Source: CAYRGY01 sp964424075 (GTDB lineage Bacteria; Patescibacteriota; Gracilibacteria; UBA1369). Taken from it: 64,000 nt of DNA. The notes under the pieces were generated by a model. It did not search any database, was not told the DNA's origin, and worked only from the letters and a program-made list of their open reading frames with translations. The position numbers and the translations under genes were made by a program. Positions 48,986 to 59,000 of this stretch are shown here, one piece after another. Position 1 is the stretch's first letter. Each line of letters begins with the position of its first letter. The stretch is from the NCBI GenBank assembly GCA_964424075.1, contig CAYRGY010000005.1, forward strand, positions 1 through 64,000, given 5' to 3'.

Positions 48986-49887
48986 TTAAGTAAGCTTAAG
49001 AATAGTTGATCCATGCGATTATTTTTCGGTTTTGCGTCAATAATATCTATTTGTTGCTGCCTTAGCGCCCCGGCCAAATCACTCAATGATTCATCACTGC
49101 GAATCTCTACTTCAGCCGTACTGTCATCAACCGCCAAGACTTTAAAGCCCTTCACTTTATCACAGCCCGAAACTTTGTTCACAGTCAAAACATAGGTCTG
49201 ACTTTCCAAAGAACGTAGCAAGTTCTTCACACTATCATTAGCCACTATTTTACCATTCTTGATCATCGCTACATTTCGGCATAGCTGTTCCACCTCTTCC
49301 AAATAATGAGTAGTCAAAACTATTGTCACCCCCTCACGATTAAGCCCTTTAATATACTCCCAAGTTTCATATCTAAGCTCTACATCCACTCCGGCAGTCG
49401 GTTCATCCAAAAGTAGCAGCCGTGGTTTGTGAATAAGAGCCCTGGCAATCATTAAACGTCTTTTCATACCTCCTGAAAGTTCCATCGATTTAACATTTCT
49501 TTTATCCCAAAGATTAAGCTGTTTTAGAATTTCCTCCGTATTTTCCCTAGCCTCATGTCTTGGCATTCCATAATAACCTGCTTGTGTACAAACAATATCA
49601 TTTACTTTCTCGAAAATACTAAAATTCATTTCCTGAGGCACTACCCCAATAGCCCGCTTTGCTGCATCTGTATCCGCTAAGACATCATGCCCAAACACGC
49701 GCGCTGTCCCGGAAGTTATATGCAATAGCCCCGCCAACATGCCAATTACAGTGGTTTTTCCGGCTCCATTCGGTCCCAAAAGGGCAAAAAAGTCACCTTT
49801 TTCTACAGTCAGATCAATCCCGTCTACTGCCACAGGTCCATTTTTATATTTTTTGATCAGATTTCTGATTTCAATTGCTTTCATCAA
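48982..49887 (-). CDS. ABC transporter ATP-binding protein
   Basis: 301 residues with Walker A GPNGAGKTT, Q-loop VPQE, signature LSGGMKRR, Walker B LLLLDEPTAGVD, and the switch His in VLTTHYLEE. The DrrA-like C-terminal domain (~220-301) has strands typical of exporters in this group. Partner of the ABC-2 permease. Substrate cannot be read. Confidence 0.96.
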   Translation of the reverse strand: MMKAIEIRNLIKKYKNGPVAVDGIDLTVEKGDFFALLGPNGAGKTTVIGMLAGLLHITSGTARVFGHDVLADTDAAKRAIGVVPQEMNFSIFEKVNDIVCTQAGYYGMPRHEARENTEEILKQLNLWDKRNVKSMELSGGMKRRLMIARALIHKPRLLLLDEPTAGVDVELRYETWEYIKGLNREGVTIVLTTHYLEEVEQLCRNVAMIKNGKIVANDSVKNLLRSLESQTYVLTVNKVSGCDKVKGFKVLAVDDSTAEVEIRSDESLSDLAGALRQQQIDIIDAKPKNNRMDQLFLSLLK

Positions 49888-49943
49888 TGCGCATTAAGTT
49901 ACCCATCTTATCAAAACGCGATCCCGAAACCAACTTAAAGTTT

Positions 49944-49977
49944 AAAAGGCGACAATCACTTGGACCGCCGCCTTTTT
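49944..49977 (-). terminator. Terminator for the gene at 49981
   Basis: AAAAGGCG (49944-49951) pairs with CGCCTTTT (49969-49976); on the minus strand the stem runs into the AAAA complement, i.e. T residues. Confidence 0.7.
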
Positions 49978-49980
49978 AAG

Positions 49981-50262
49981 TCATTTGTCGGTTTTTTCCT
50001 TGAAGAAATTTGACCGGATTCGATTGTAGGAATTGAGCACCATCGACAACAGTGTCGAGAGCAAAACTCCAATCACCATCAACCGGAAAAATCCCAGCTC
50101 TTTCACCACTTTTTTAGTATTCACCTCTTTAGCCATCTCCTGACTTGGCTCCTTTCTACGAGTAAATATGATCCAAAGATCAATCGTGGTTTTGATAATG
50201 ATTATCAATGCCCCGATCAATTGAATCAAATCAATTAGCGCATCCTGACGGGGCAAACACAC
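49981..50262 (-). CDS. Small two-helix membrane protein
   Basis: 93 residues with hydrophobic helices at LIDLIQLIGALIIIIKTTIDLWIIF and FFRLMVIGVLLSTLLSMVL, joined by a charged loop (RRKEPSQEMAKEV) and a Lys/Asn-rich tail. No family recognised. It has its own terminator and divergent neighbours, so it is a single-gene unit. Confidence 0.6.
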   Translation of the reverse strand: MCLPRQDALIDLIQLIGALIIIIKTTIDLWIIFTRRKEPSQEMAKEVNTKKVVKELGFFRLMVIGVLLSTLLSMVLNSYNRIRSNFFKEKTDK

Positions 50263-50343
50263 CTCCTTCCTGACTGCTTCAAACTTAACAAATCAACATT
50301 AATTCCAGCTTAAAAAATTATAACTAAAAAATAAAAAAATAGT

Positions 50344-50373
50344 TTGACAACACCTAGTAAATTGCAGTATTAT
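50344..50373 (+). promoter_or_regulatory. Promoter for the RND efflux operon
   Basis: TTGACA (50344-50349), 18-bp spacer, TATTAT (50368-50373), ending 25 nt before the ATG at 50398. Confidence 0.65.
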
Positions 50374-50397
50374 CGCCGCTAAAATTAATCGAGTTTA

Positions 50398-52140
50398 ATG
50401 AAGTCTTTAAGATTTTTGATCTACTTACTGATCATAGGTGGAATCATCACTGCTGTAGTCTTCTATTTTATGTTTGGTCTAGTAGACGAAACCACCACTG
50501 ACATACAAACTGATGCTACCGGCCAATCAGCCACAGAAGAGCAGGAACAAGTAAACAGCAACGTTTTACCGACTCTAGAAGTGATTACTGTCACTGCCAC
50601 CGCTGAAACAATTTCTTATCTGGAAACGATTGGAACTGTAAAGTCCAAGGGCCAGGTGGAGGTATTCCCGCTTACAACTGCCACTGTAGATCGATTTTTA
50701 ATTCAACCTGGAGATGAAGTAATTGAAGGTCAGACTATTATACAGTTAAAAGGACCCAACAGCGCTTCTCATGCCAGTCAGCGCCAATTGGAATTGGCTG
50801 AAGAATCATTTGAACTGGCTAAGGCCAGCTATGACAATGCAGTCCGATCAGCTAAAACCGGCGAAAAGTCAGCGGAGTTGGCACTGGAAAGTGCAAAAAA
50901 CCAAGCCAATGCTGTAGTTTACGATTTACAACAATTGGATGAAAGCATTGTAGGAGTTAAAGATGGCATTAATACCCTGCAGAATTCACTAAACAACACT
51001 ATCGACAAAAACCGTCGCGATCTGGCCAAGCAGCGCGAAGATATTGATCAAGTTATTTACGACATCAATGAAACGCAAAGCGAAAAGCGAAAATTATTGA
51101 TTGAAATTGAAGATCTTGATGATGACATTGATGATTTGGAGGATGATCTGGATTATATTGACTTTGAAGATCCTGAGTATGCGGAAATCCAAGCTGAATT
51201 GGGAGAAAAAAACGCGGAATTAATGGCCGCCGAAGGGCAAATTGATGGTTTAAAAAAAGCTCTGGAAGGACTATATACTGCATTGGATAACGCAAAATAC
51301 GGCTATCAAACGACTGTTAATGCTCTTAAGCTATCTGAAAATCAATTGGTTAGTACGCTTCAGCAATCTCAAACTCAAGTCAATACACTGGAAATTCAAA
51401 AACAAGGAACCGCAACCCGACTAGGATATGACGGCCTGACCACTGACGCCTTGCAATTGGCTCAAGAAAGTTATCGCAATACTTTAATCCAACTTGATTC
51501 GTCACTTGATCAGGCTGCAGGTCAACTTGCTCAAGCCAGTATTAATTATCAAATTGCCAAAGCCAACGCCGATTATCTCAATGTTCGTGCTCCCAGCTCC
51601 GGAATTGTCACTGAATTAAATGTTGATGAAGGAGATTTGGTTAGTCCGCAAAGCATGTTAACTGAAATTGTTAATGTTAAAGATTATCAACTGGAAGTAG
51701 GTGTTGATATCGAAAGTGCCGAAAATATTATTCCGGGAACCGAGGCTCTGGTTAATCTGACAGGTAATAAATTTATCAAGGCTCCTGTAGTCAGCGTTTC
51801 ACCAACTGCTGATAATCAGACTAAGCTAGTAACTGTTACAGTTAAACTTCCCACAATTTTCTTCCGTAACAATCAAACTATGGATGTGCGTCTGCCTGTT
51901 TCACTCGGCTCAGACAGCGGCTCACTTTATATTCCTCTTGATGCAGTTACAATCGGTACTCAGGAAACCTGCGTTTTCATTGAAGAGGACGGTTTAGCTC
52001 GCAAGCAAGCAGTTATCTTAGGTGATATCAACGGTGAACTGGTAGAAATTACAGATGGATTAACCCGCAATGATCAAATCATTATTGGTGGTGCCAAGGA
52101 GCTGGTCGATGGTCAGCAGGTCAAAGTAATTGAATCTTAA
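50398..52140 (+). CDS. RND efflux adaptor (HlyD/AcrA family) with acidic coiled coil
   Basis: 580 residues: N-terminal membrane anchor (FLIYLLIIGGIITAVVFYFMF), a lipoyl half (VEVFPLTTATVDRFLIQPGDEV), a long coiled coil (~130-390), the second lipoyl half (NVRAPSSGIVTELNVDEGDLV), and beta-barrel and membrane-proximal domains (~430-580). The coiled coil contains an unusually acidic run (DDLEDDLDYIDFEDPEY). The coiled coil is longer than the AcrA hairpin. It ends with a 1-nt overlap with the RND pump gene. No TolC-type outer membrane channel is present in the window. Confidence 0.9.
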   Translation: MKSLRFLIYLLIIGGIITAVVFYFMFGLVDETTTDIQTDATGQSATEEQEQVNSNVLPTLEVITVTATAETISYLETIGTVKSKGQVEVFPLTTATVDRFLIQPGDEVIEGQTIIQLKGPNSASHASQRQLELAEESFELAKASYDNAVRSAKTGEKSAELALESAKNQANAVVYDLQQLDESIVGVKDGINTLQNSLNNTIDKNRRDLAKQREDIDQVIYDINETQSEKRKLLIEIEDLDDDIDDLEDDLDYIDFEDPEYAEIQAELGEKNAELMAAEGQIDGLKKALEGLYTALDNAKYGYQTTVNALKLSENQLVSTLQQSQTQVNTLEIQKQGTATRLGYDGLTTDALQLAQESYRNTLIQLDSSLDQAAGQLAQASINYQIAKANADYLNVRAPSSGIVTELNVDEGDLVSPQSMLTEIVNVKDYQLEVGVDIESAENIIPGTEALVNLTGNKFIKAPVVSVSPTADNQTKLVTVTVKLPTIFFRNNQTMDVRLPVSLGSDSGSLYIPLDAVTIGTQETCVFIEEDGLARKQAVILGDINGELVEITDGLTRNDQIIIGGAKELVDGQQVKVIES

Positions 52141-55100
52141 TGTCAAAACAGCAGCAACAATTTGAGTCTTCTGATTCTCTCTATTTAAATCAATTGAAAT
52201 TTCGACCCGCAGATCGAAAGACTTTCATGAACTATTTGCTCACTAATTTTCGAGTTGTTGTATTGGCAATAATCGCCATTTTCGTAATTGGTATTTACTC
52301 CTTCACACTTCTCCCTCTTGAATCAAATCCGGAAGTGAAAATTCCCTTCGGCATAGTATCCGTAGGATTACCCGGAGCTTCACCGGCTGATGTTGAGGAG
52401 TTAATTATTAAAAAATTGGAAGATGATATTGTTAATCTGGAGGGAGTTAAAGAAGTTACTGCCGGAGCCTCAAATTCTTTTGCTTCCATCGGAGTAGAAT
52501 TCCAAGCAGACCAGGATCTTAAAGAGTCAGTACGCAAATTGCGTGACGCGGTTGATAACGCAAAATCTGATTTACCGGAAGACGCCAGCGATCCCATAGT
52601 TACTCAGGTTAATTTCAGTAATTCGCCGGTCTGGATTATGGTAATGAATGGCCCATATGACAACTTCACTCTCAGACGCTACGCCGAAGTTGTTGAAACA
52701 GAACTGGAAAAGCTTCCCGGCACCAATGATGTCCAAATCAATGGAGGTGACATTGCCGAGCTTAGAATCAGTATTGATCCAGCCAAATTAGAGCTTTACG
52801 GTCTTACAACTACTCAAGTTCTCAATGCAGTTCAATCCAATAATCTAACTTTTCCGCTAGGCTCAATCGAATTATCTAATTTTACCTATACAGTCAGAAT
52901 GGAAAATAAATTCCTGACTGCATCCGATCTTCGCAAGCTTCCTATTCTCAATTCCAATGACCAAATTGTCCGTCTTCAGGATGTAGCCACTGTGCTGGAA
53001 ATGGCTTCAGATAGAGATGTTATTAATCGCCTTTCTGTGGATGGTAATCCTACACAAAACGCCGTAACCATCAACGTTCTCAAAAAGTCGGGCGAATCAA
53101 TCATTGAATTAATTGACTCCGGCAAACTTAAATTGGAAGAATTACAAGCTATCCAATTACCACAGGATATCGAATTTGCCACAATCCTGGATGAATCCGA
53201 CTTCATTCGTTCAGACTATTACGGCTTACAAAGAGACGGTCTGACCACGATTATCCTGGTTACAATTGTACTCTTTCTTTTTGTGGGACTCAAAGAAGCA
53301 TTTGTCGCCGGCATCACTATTCCTATGGTTTTTGCTGCCACTTTTGCCTTAATGAATATTTTTGGCATCACACTAAACTTTCTTTCCTTATTCTCATTAA
53401 TCCTGGCCCTTGGACTGCTGGTAGATGATGCCATTGTAGTTGTCCAGGCCTCCAAACAATATTTGCGTACAGGCAAATTCACTCCGGAAGAAGCCGTGCT
53501 TCTGGTTTTTAGAGACTTCAGAGCACTAATTTTGACAACATCTCTGACTACGGTTTTCGCTTTTGGCCCGCTACTTCTTTCTACTGGAATTATTGGACAA
53601 TTTATCCGCTCCATCCCTTTGACAGTTTCCATGACACTGATTTCTTCTACCGCCATGGCAATTTTCATTAATCATCCAATGGTAGCAGTGTTTGAACGCA
53701 TCAAGCCTAATCGTGCCATCTTCAAAATCGCCAGTGCAATTCTTTTGATTCTATTTGTTTTAATACTTATCCAGGCTCTTACAGCTCCTTCATTACTGAT
53801 GCTGATTCTGCTGTTTATAGTCGGTGCCATTAATTTAGGGTTACTCATTTGGTATCGTGGCTCACTTCGTAAAAAACTGATTGAGAATGAACAGTTGATG
53901 CTGGAAGAGTTGGCTGATCCTGAGCAAATGAAGGCCAGTATTCATGAAAAATACTTAAGCGAACGGGCTAAAAACAGTTTCTGGAACAAAATTACTCAAG
54001 GAGTTGTCAAAATGGATCGCATACTCCCCTATTATGAAAGCTTTCTGCGAGGTACATTACGCAGCGGATTCAAGACATTCATTGTTTTGTTTATCACGTT
54101 TTTACTATTTGTCGGAGCAGTTTATCTACCGGCAGCCGGTATTTTAAAGTCAGAGTTCCTCCCTCCTGCAGACTATGAATTAATGTATATCAATATTGAA
54201 GGTCCACCCGGACTGATTACTGAGGAAACCGAAAAAATCGTTCGACAGGTGGAAGAAATTTTAATTAAAGAGCCCAATATTCAAGCTTTTCAAAGTGTTG
54301 TCGGTAGCTCCGGAATTAGCTTCAGTGAAGGTGGAACGTCGGGTTCATCAGCCGGTCAAAGTAATTATGCCCAAATTTTAATCGATTTATATCCTCAAGA
54401 AGATCGGCCGGAACCAATTAAATCTTACATATATTCCGGACAACTGCGCGCAAAAATCAAAGATATTGAGGGAGCTAAAATTGAAGTGCAGGAATTGTCA
54501 GGAGGACCGCCGACCGGAGCAGATTTCGAAGCTAGTTTTCGCGGAGAAGACTTAGATGAACTTGAGCAAACTGTCAATTACTACAAAGATCTCTTAGCTG
54601 AAATTCCGGGGACAGTTAATGAAAGAGCCTCGCTTACTCTTAGTCCCGGAGAATTTAGTTTTGAACTTAAACCAGACAAGCTTCAGCTTCACAACATCAC
54701 TGCAGCACAAGTTGCCTCCACCATTCGCACCGCCCTTTCCAAAACCGAAGTGACTAAGGTGCTCAAAGACGGAGAAGATATTGAAGTAATCGCTGATTTT
54801 GAGGATGACTCCATCCCCAATGTCAATGCTATCAAAAACCTTCGCTTGATTAACAATCGCGGACAAATATTCACAATCAGTGATGTAGCAGATGTCACTC
54901 TTGGTTCAGCTTTAACCAACATTTCCCGCGTCGACCAAAAGCGAGTAATTAATCTTTCCGCAGCCGTAGAAGCACCTGCACTTCCACCCGAAGTACTGAC
55001 AGAATTTCAGAGAATCACCGAGCAAGACCCCCCACCAGCTGGCATCGAAATTGTTTATGGCGGGCAAAATGAAACCAATACCGAGTCAATCATCTCAATT

Positions 55101-55682
55101 CTGCAATCTATGGTTCTGGCATTTATCCTGATTGTAGCAACTTTGGTTATTCAATTTAATTCTTTCCGCAAAGCCGTGCTAGTTCTAGCTACAATTCCTC
55201 TGGCCATTACCGGAGTGTTTTACGGCTTAACCATCGCCAACTTCACACTATCTTTTCCGGCTTTAATCGGAGTCTTAGCGCTCTTTGGAATTGTTGTGAA
55301 AAACGCTATTATTTTGATTGATAAAATTAATTTAAATCTTCGTGTCGGCATTCCTTTTCAAGACGCCATTGTCGACGCATCTAAATCCCGATTGGAAGCC
55401 ATTTTCTTAACTTCGATCTCCACAATTATTGGTATGATCCCCATTACTTTGAACAATGAAACTTGGGAAGGAGTGGGGGCGTCTTTGGTTTTCGGTCTAT
55501 CAACCTCAACTTTACTTACTTTGATTGTTATACCAACACTTTACAACATATCTTTCCGCAATTCAGCCGAGCGTGATGAGAAGTTGAGAGAACTAAAACG
55601 CGATTATCGCAAGCGCAAAAAGGAGGAAACACTGCGTAGTGATCATCTGGCGAAATTGAATCCAAAATTGGTGCAAAAATAG
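52140..55682 (+). CDS. RND multidrug/efflux transporter (AcrB/MMPL-like HAE family) with extra membrane helices
   Basis: 1180 residues, longer than the usual ~1040. It has the HAE layout: first helix at FRVVVLAIIAIFVIGIYSF, porter domains (~55-330, ~640-950), and helix 4 with GLLVDDAIVVVQ holding the two proton-relay Asp. C-terminal helices include VLALFGIVVKNAIILIDKIN. Between helices 6 and 7 is an insertion of about 90 residues with two extra predicted membrane helices (FKIASAILLILFVLILIQALTA; LLMLILLFIVGAINLGLLIWY) and a helical segment. Operon with the HlyD-type adaptor. Proton-driven export across the membrane is expected; substrates unknown. Confidence 0.93.
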   Translation: MSKQQQQFESSDSLYLNQLKFRPADRKTFMNYLLTNFRVVVLAIIAIFVIGIYSFTLLPLESNPEVKIPFGIVSVGLPGASPADVEELIIKKLEDDIVNLEGVKEVTAGASNSFASIGVEFQADQDLKESVRKLRDAVDNAKSDLPEDASDPIVTQVNFSNSPVWIMVMNGPYDNFTLRRYAEVVETELEKLPGTNDVQINGGDIAELRISIDPAKLELYGLTTTQVLNAVQSNNLTFPLGSIELSNFTYTVRMENKFLTASDLRKLPILNSNDQIVRLQDVATVLEMASDRDVINRLSVDGNPTQNAVTINVLKKSGESIIELIDSGKLKLEELQAIQLPQDIEFATILDESDFIRSDYYGLQRDGLTTIILVTIVLFLFVGLKEAFVAGITIPMVFAATFALMNIFGITLNFLSLFSLILALGLLVDDAIVVVQASKQYLRTGKFTPEEAVLLVFRDFRALILTTSLTTVFAFGPLLLSTGIIGQFIRSIPLTVSMTLISSTAMAIFINHPMVAVFERIKPNRAIFKIASAILLILFVLILIQALTAPSLLMLILLFIVGAINLGLLIWYRGSLRKKLIENEQLMLEELADPEQMKASIHEKYLSERAKNSFWNKITQGVVKMDRILPYYESFLRGTLRSGFKTFIVLFITFLLFVGAVYLPAAGILKSEFLPPADYELMYINIEGPPGLITEETEKIVRQVEEILIKEPNIQAFQSVVGSSGISFSEGGTSGSSAGQSNYAQILIDLYPQEDRPEPIKSYIYSGQLRAKIKDIEGAKIEVQELSGGPPTGADFEASFRGEDLDELEQTVNYYKDLLAEIPGTVNERASLTLSPGEFSFELKPDKLQLHNITAAQVASTIRTALSKTEVTKVLKDGEDIEVIADFEDDSIPNVNAIKNLRLINNRGQIFTISDVADVTLGSALTNISRVDQKRVINLSAAVEAPALPPEVLTEFQRITEQDPPPAGIEIVYGGQNETNTESIISILQSMVLAFILIVATLVIQFNSFRKAVLVLATIPLAITGVFYGLTIANFTLSFPALIGVLALFGIVVKNAIILIDKINLNLRVGIPFQDAIVDASKSRLEAIFLTSISTIIGMIPITLNNETWEGVGASLVFGLSTSTLLTLIVIPTLYNISFRNSAERDEKLRELKRDYRKRKKEETLRSDHLAKLNPKLVQK

Positions 55683-55691
55683 CAATTATGC

Positions 55692-55697
55692 TAGAAT
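55692..55697 (+). promoter_or_regulatory. Extended -10 (TGcTAGAAT), predicted leaderless start
   Basis: TAGAAT with TGc, ending 7 nt before the ATG at 55704. Confidence 0.5.
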
Positions 55698-55703
55698 TGC
55701 TAC

Positions 55704-55970
55704 ATGCCGAATAATGAATATACCAAACAAAACCTCCTTCAGTTGCTGGAACATTCCGGAGCTTATAAAAAGCTTTCACCGGAAAAAAAGCAGTCTATTC
55801 AAAAGCATCTCGACAGCAACAATAAGCCGGTTTTGATGTATATTTATTATCAACTGCTCAAGGAACAGCAAATCAGTCAAAAAAATCGTGATAAATTAGC
55901 CAAAAAAATCATCAAGGCCGAAGATAAATACTCTGATTCCATTAAAGACAGATTCTCCGGGCAATCCTAG
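55704..55970 (+). CDS. Small helical protein, first gene of a two-gene module
   Basis: 88 residues. LLQLLEHSGAYKKLSPEKKQSI, LMYIYYQLLKEQQIS and a Lys/Asp-rich tail correspond to the protein at 42012 along most of its length. No signal peptide. The giant gene at 56032 starts 61 bp later behind its own promoter. Function unknown. Confidence 0.75.
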   Translation: MPNNEYTKQNLLQLLEHSGAYKKLSPEKKQSIQKHLDSNNKPVLMYIYYQLLKEQQISQKNRDKLAKKIIKAEDKYSDSIKDRFSGQS

Positions 55971-56003
55971 TCCAAAACTCTTTTAATTAAAGCCAACAAA
56001 TGC

Positions 56004-56009
56004 TATAAT
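56004..56009 (+). promoter_or_regulatory. Extended -10 (TGcTATAAT) for the 1231-residue protein gene
   Basis: Perfect extended -10 ending 23 nt before the ATG at 56032. Confidence 0.65.
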
Positions 56010-56031
56010 AATTAGATTTAAATTATTAAGT

Positions 56032-59000
56032 ATGCTTTTTAGAAGTAATTGGAAAAATCCACAAGTAAGCCTTTTGGCTTCCCGACTGGCATATTTCCAT
56101 AATCCCAACACTCCGAAACGTTTTCAGACCCTTATCAAAGGTCAGGACATCAGCGATCAATACAAGGATAATCGTGAATGGCGCAAAAAGGCTCTCATGG
56201 ATGACATTCATGACCAGTCCCTGCACATTAAGTCTAAAGAGGATATTACCAACTATTTTAAGGGTAAAGCTGAAAAAAGATCAAAAGAAGGTCTGAATTG
56301 GGCAATGTATCAGTTGAAATTCCAGGACAACGGTACCCGAGTGACCATGGACCAGCTACTCAACGACTCCAGTACCAATGTCGATGCACAAAAACTGCTT
56401 GATGAAACCAAAGCGATTTTGGAGCAGGAAATTGAAGCTGCGGTTGAAGAGTATTACAAAGATCGTACCGCTAATGTCAACCAAACAGTACAGGATTTGG
56501 GAATAGTACCTCCAAGCCCGGAAGATGTACCGGCTGAAACCAGCAATCCTCATTCAGAAGTGGTGCGCAGAGCGATTGAAAGACGAAGAGAAATTCATGC
56601 TCAAGGCCAGGAACGCCGACGTGAATTTAATACTTGGTCCTATCAGCATGATGCAAATCAAATCCGCGAAGCAACTAATCCCAAAGGTCCCAACGATGAA
56701 ATTGGCACCTATGATCGTTGGTGGAGTGATAGCCCTGAATCAGCTACCCGCCATCGCTTGAATGGTTATTTGTTTGCTCTCTATCACATGAATGGTGGTG
56801 GTGTGGAAGGCCAGGAAGCTTGGCAAGGAGGCTTCGATAAAGCTGTGGAATTGGCCTCTACCGGCGATAGGTTGATTTTTAAAAAATCGAAAAACTTGTT
56901 TAGCCGGGTTTTCAAAATGAAAGAATTAATGTCTATGATCGGAGAATCTTCTCTTTCAGCTGAACAGGCTAAGGAATACTCCGATTCAGAGGAGGTCAAG
57001 GGAATGATGATTTCCATGATGGCAATCGCTGAAAAACAACTCAAGCCATATGATAAAGAGCTTCAGGAATATCGCAATCATCTCTATTCTAAATTTGATG
57101 AGGTCAAACAATTCAAGTTTGATAACACACTTGATGATGAATCCAGAGCAGCCAAACAATTAGACGTTCTCTTCAGAATTAAGGCCCCATTTGAGTATTT
57201 CGGGGACAATCTTGAAATGCAGCCTAATTTTGAGAGTCATCTCCGCTATATTGAAGATATTACTGATCCTAAAACCGGTGGAGTCGAAGTGAACGGTAAA
57301 AAATTCCGCATCAATGACTATGCCGCAGAAGGCTACCTTTATGATTCTCAAGAAACCGAGGACAAAAATCGAAATCTATTCCAAGGCTATTTACTGGGAA
57401 CTTATATTTTTTACGGTCAAAATTCCCATGGTCTTGACCAGGTGCATCACAAATATGCCTATGTTAAAAAACAAGTAGTTGATCCAACTTGGTATAACGT
57501 TCTGGACGACGAATCATTCCGAGCGGGAGTTTTTGATGAAGGCCAATATTCAGATTATACCCAAAACTCTAAGCATATTCGCATTAAGTTTGCCATCGCG
57601 ACGCTTTTTAACATGACTGACTCACCCGATGGCTTCAATTTGCAGCACATGTTCAAGGGTGATCGTAAAAAACAACGTGATTACCGCACCTATTTAGAGA
57701 AAAAAACTGCCGAGTTTGATCCGAATCAGGATGAGGAAACTCAACTTCGCATGTTGGCTACCATAAAAGGTCCTGATGATTTCGAAAAAGTTCCTGAGCG
57801 CGACGATGAAAAACCATTCCTGGAAGATATCCACAAATTAACTGAGCAAAACCGCTATTTCCGCTTCCAAGAACAATCCAAGCTTTTTGACTATCTAAAG
57901 CGAGGAGTAATGGCTCCATACCCCAATATTCAGGCTGTAGAAGCTCAGGTGGCTAAACAGACACATGATTATTACAATCAACGCAGCGTGAAAATCCCAC
58001 ATGAAATCAATGGGCGATTTGATTATCTCAAAAAGCTAAATGATGCTTTGAAAGACAAAGGACTCGATGCGGAGAGAATGAAAGATTTAGAAAGACAGTC
58101 TCGAGATGTAAAGCGCAAATTACGTGATCAGGCCGGGATTACCGGGCACAATAATCTTAAAGATATACTCGACTCTGGCCATATGAAAAACATGGAAGAA
58201 GTTGAATCCGCCAATTACAAATTAGTTGAGCAATTGGACCAGGAAATAGCCAGATTGAGTTCAAAAGAGCATCTCGGTGAGGAAGATCCGGTTGCACCTG
58301 TAGCTCCGGAGGATCCCTACCACAAAGAATGGCCAAATGCTCGTGAAGTGGAGTCATATTTCAAGGATTATGTCGGACCACTCAAAGTCAACACCCATTC
58401 CAGTCGCTCCTTGATTACTCGGGACGCCAACGGAAAATTTACCGGCAAAACTCTACGTAATGGGACAACGGTGACCCGAGGAGTGGACGATGCTACAGTA
58501 AAAGCTAAACAGGTTCACAATACAGTCTTTATTCAAATAACCCACGATGGCCAGAAATATTGGGTATCGGAAGAATGCTTGGAATATCCCCAAGCTGAAT
58601 CCGGTCCAAAACCGGTCCCACCGGGCCCCGGACCATCTCCAGGACCATCTCCAGGACCATCTCCAGGACCATCTCCAGGCCCAGAGCCAGGGCCGGAACC
58701 GGCTCCGGAAGTTATTCCTACCGGAACTGAAACTATGTCGATTTATGATGCTATTCTGGTGCGTGCCACTAATGAAACTGCCACTCCGCCATACAGAACT
58801 AATTTAAGATTACGCATCAATGACAAAATTAGTAATTCAGTTATCCAAAAGCATAGTGATGGAAGCTACTCACTTAGCTATAACATTGCCGATATTTCAG
58901 GGCAGAAGGTGTATAGAAGCCTGGAAGAGATGAAAGCAGCCTTGGAAGAAGGAAAATTCTATCAGGATGTTCACATTGAAATCCTTAGAAATAAAGCAAA

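Noticed and set aside
58547..58807. Plus-strand ORF inside the 1231-residue gene
   Set aside because: It is a shadow of the repeat-rich linker in another frame.
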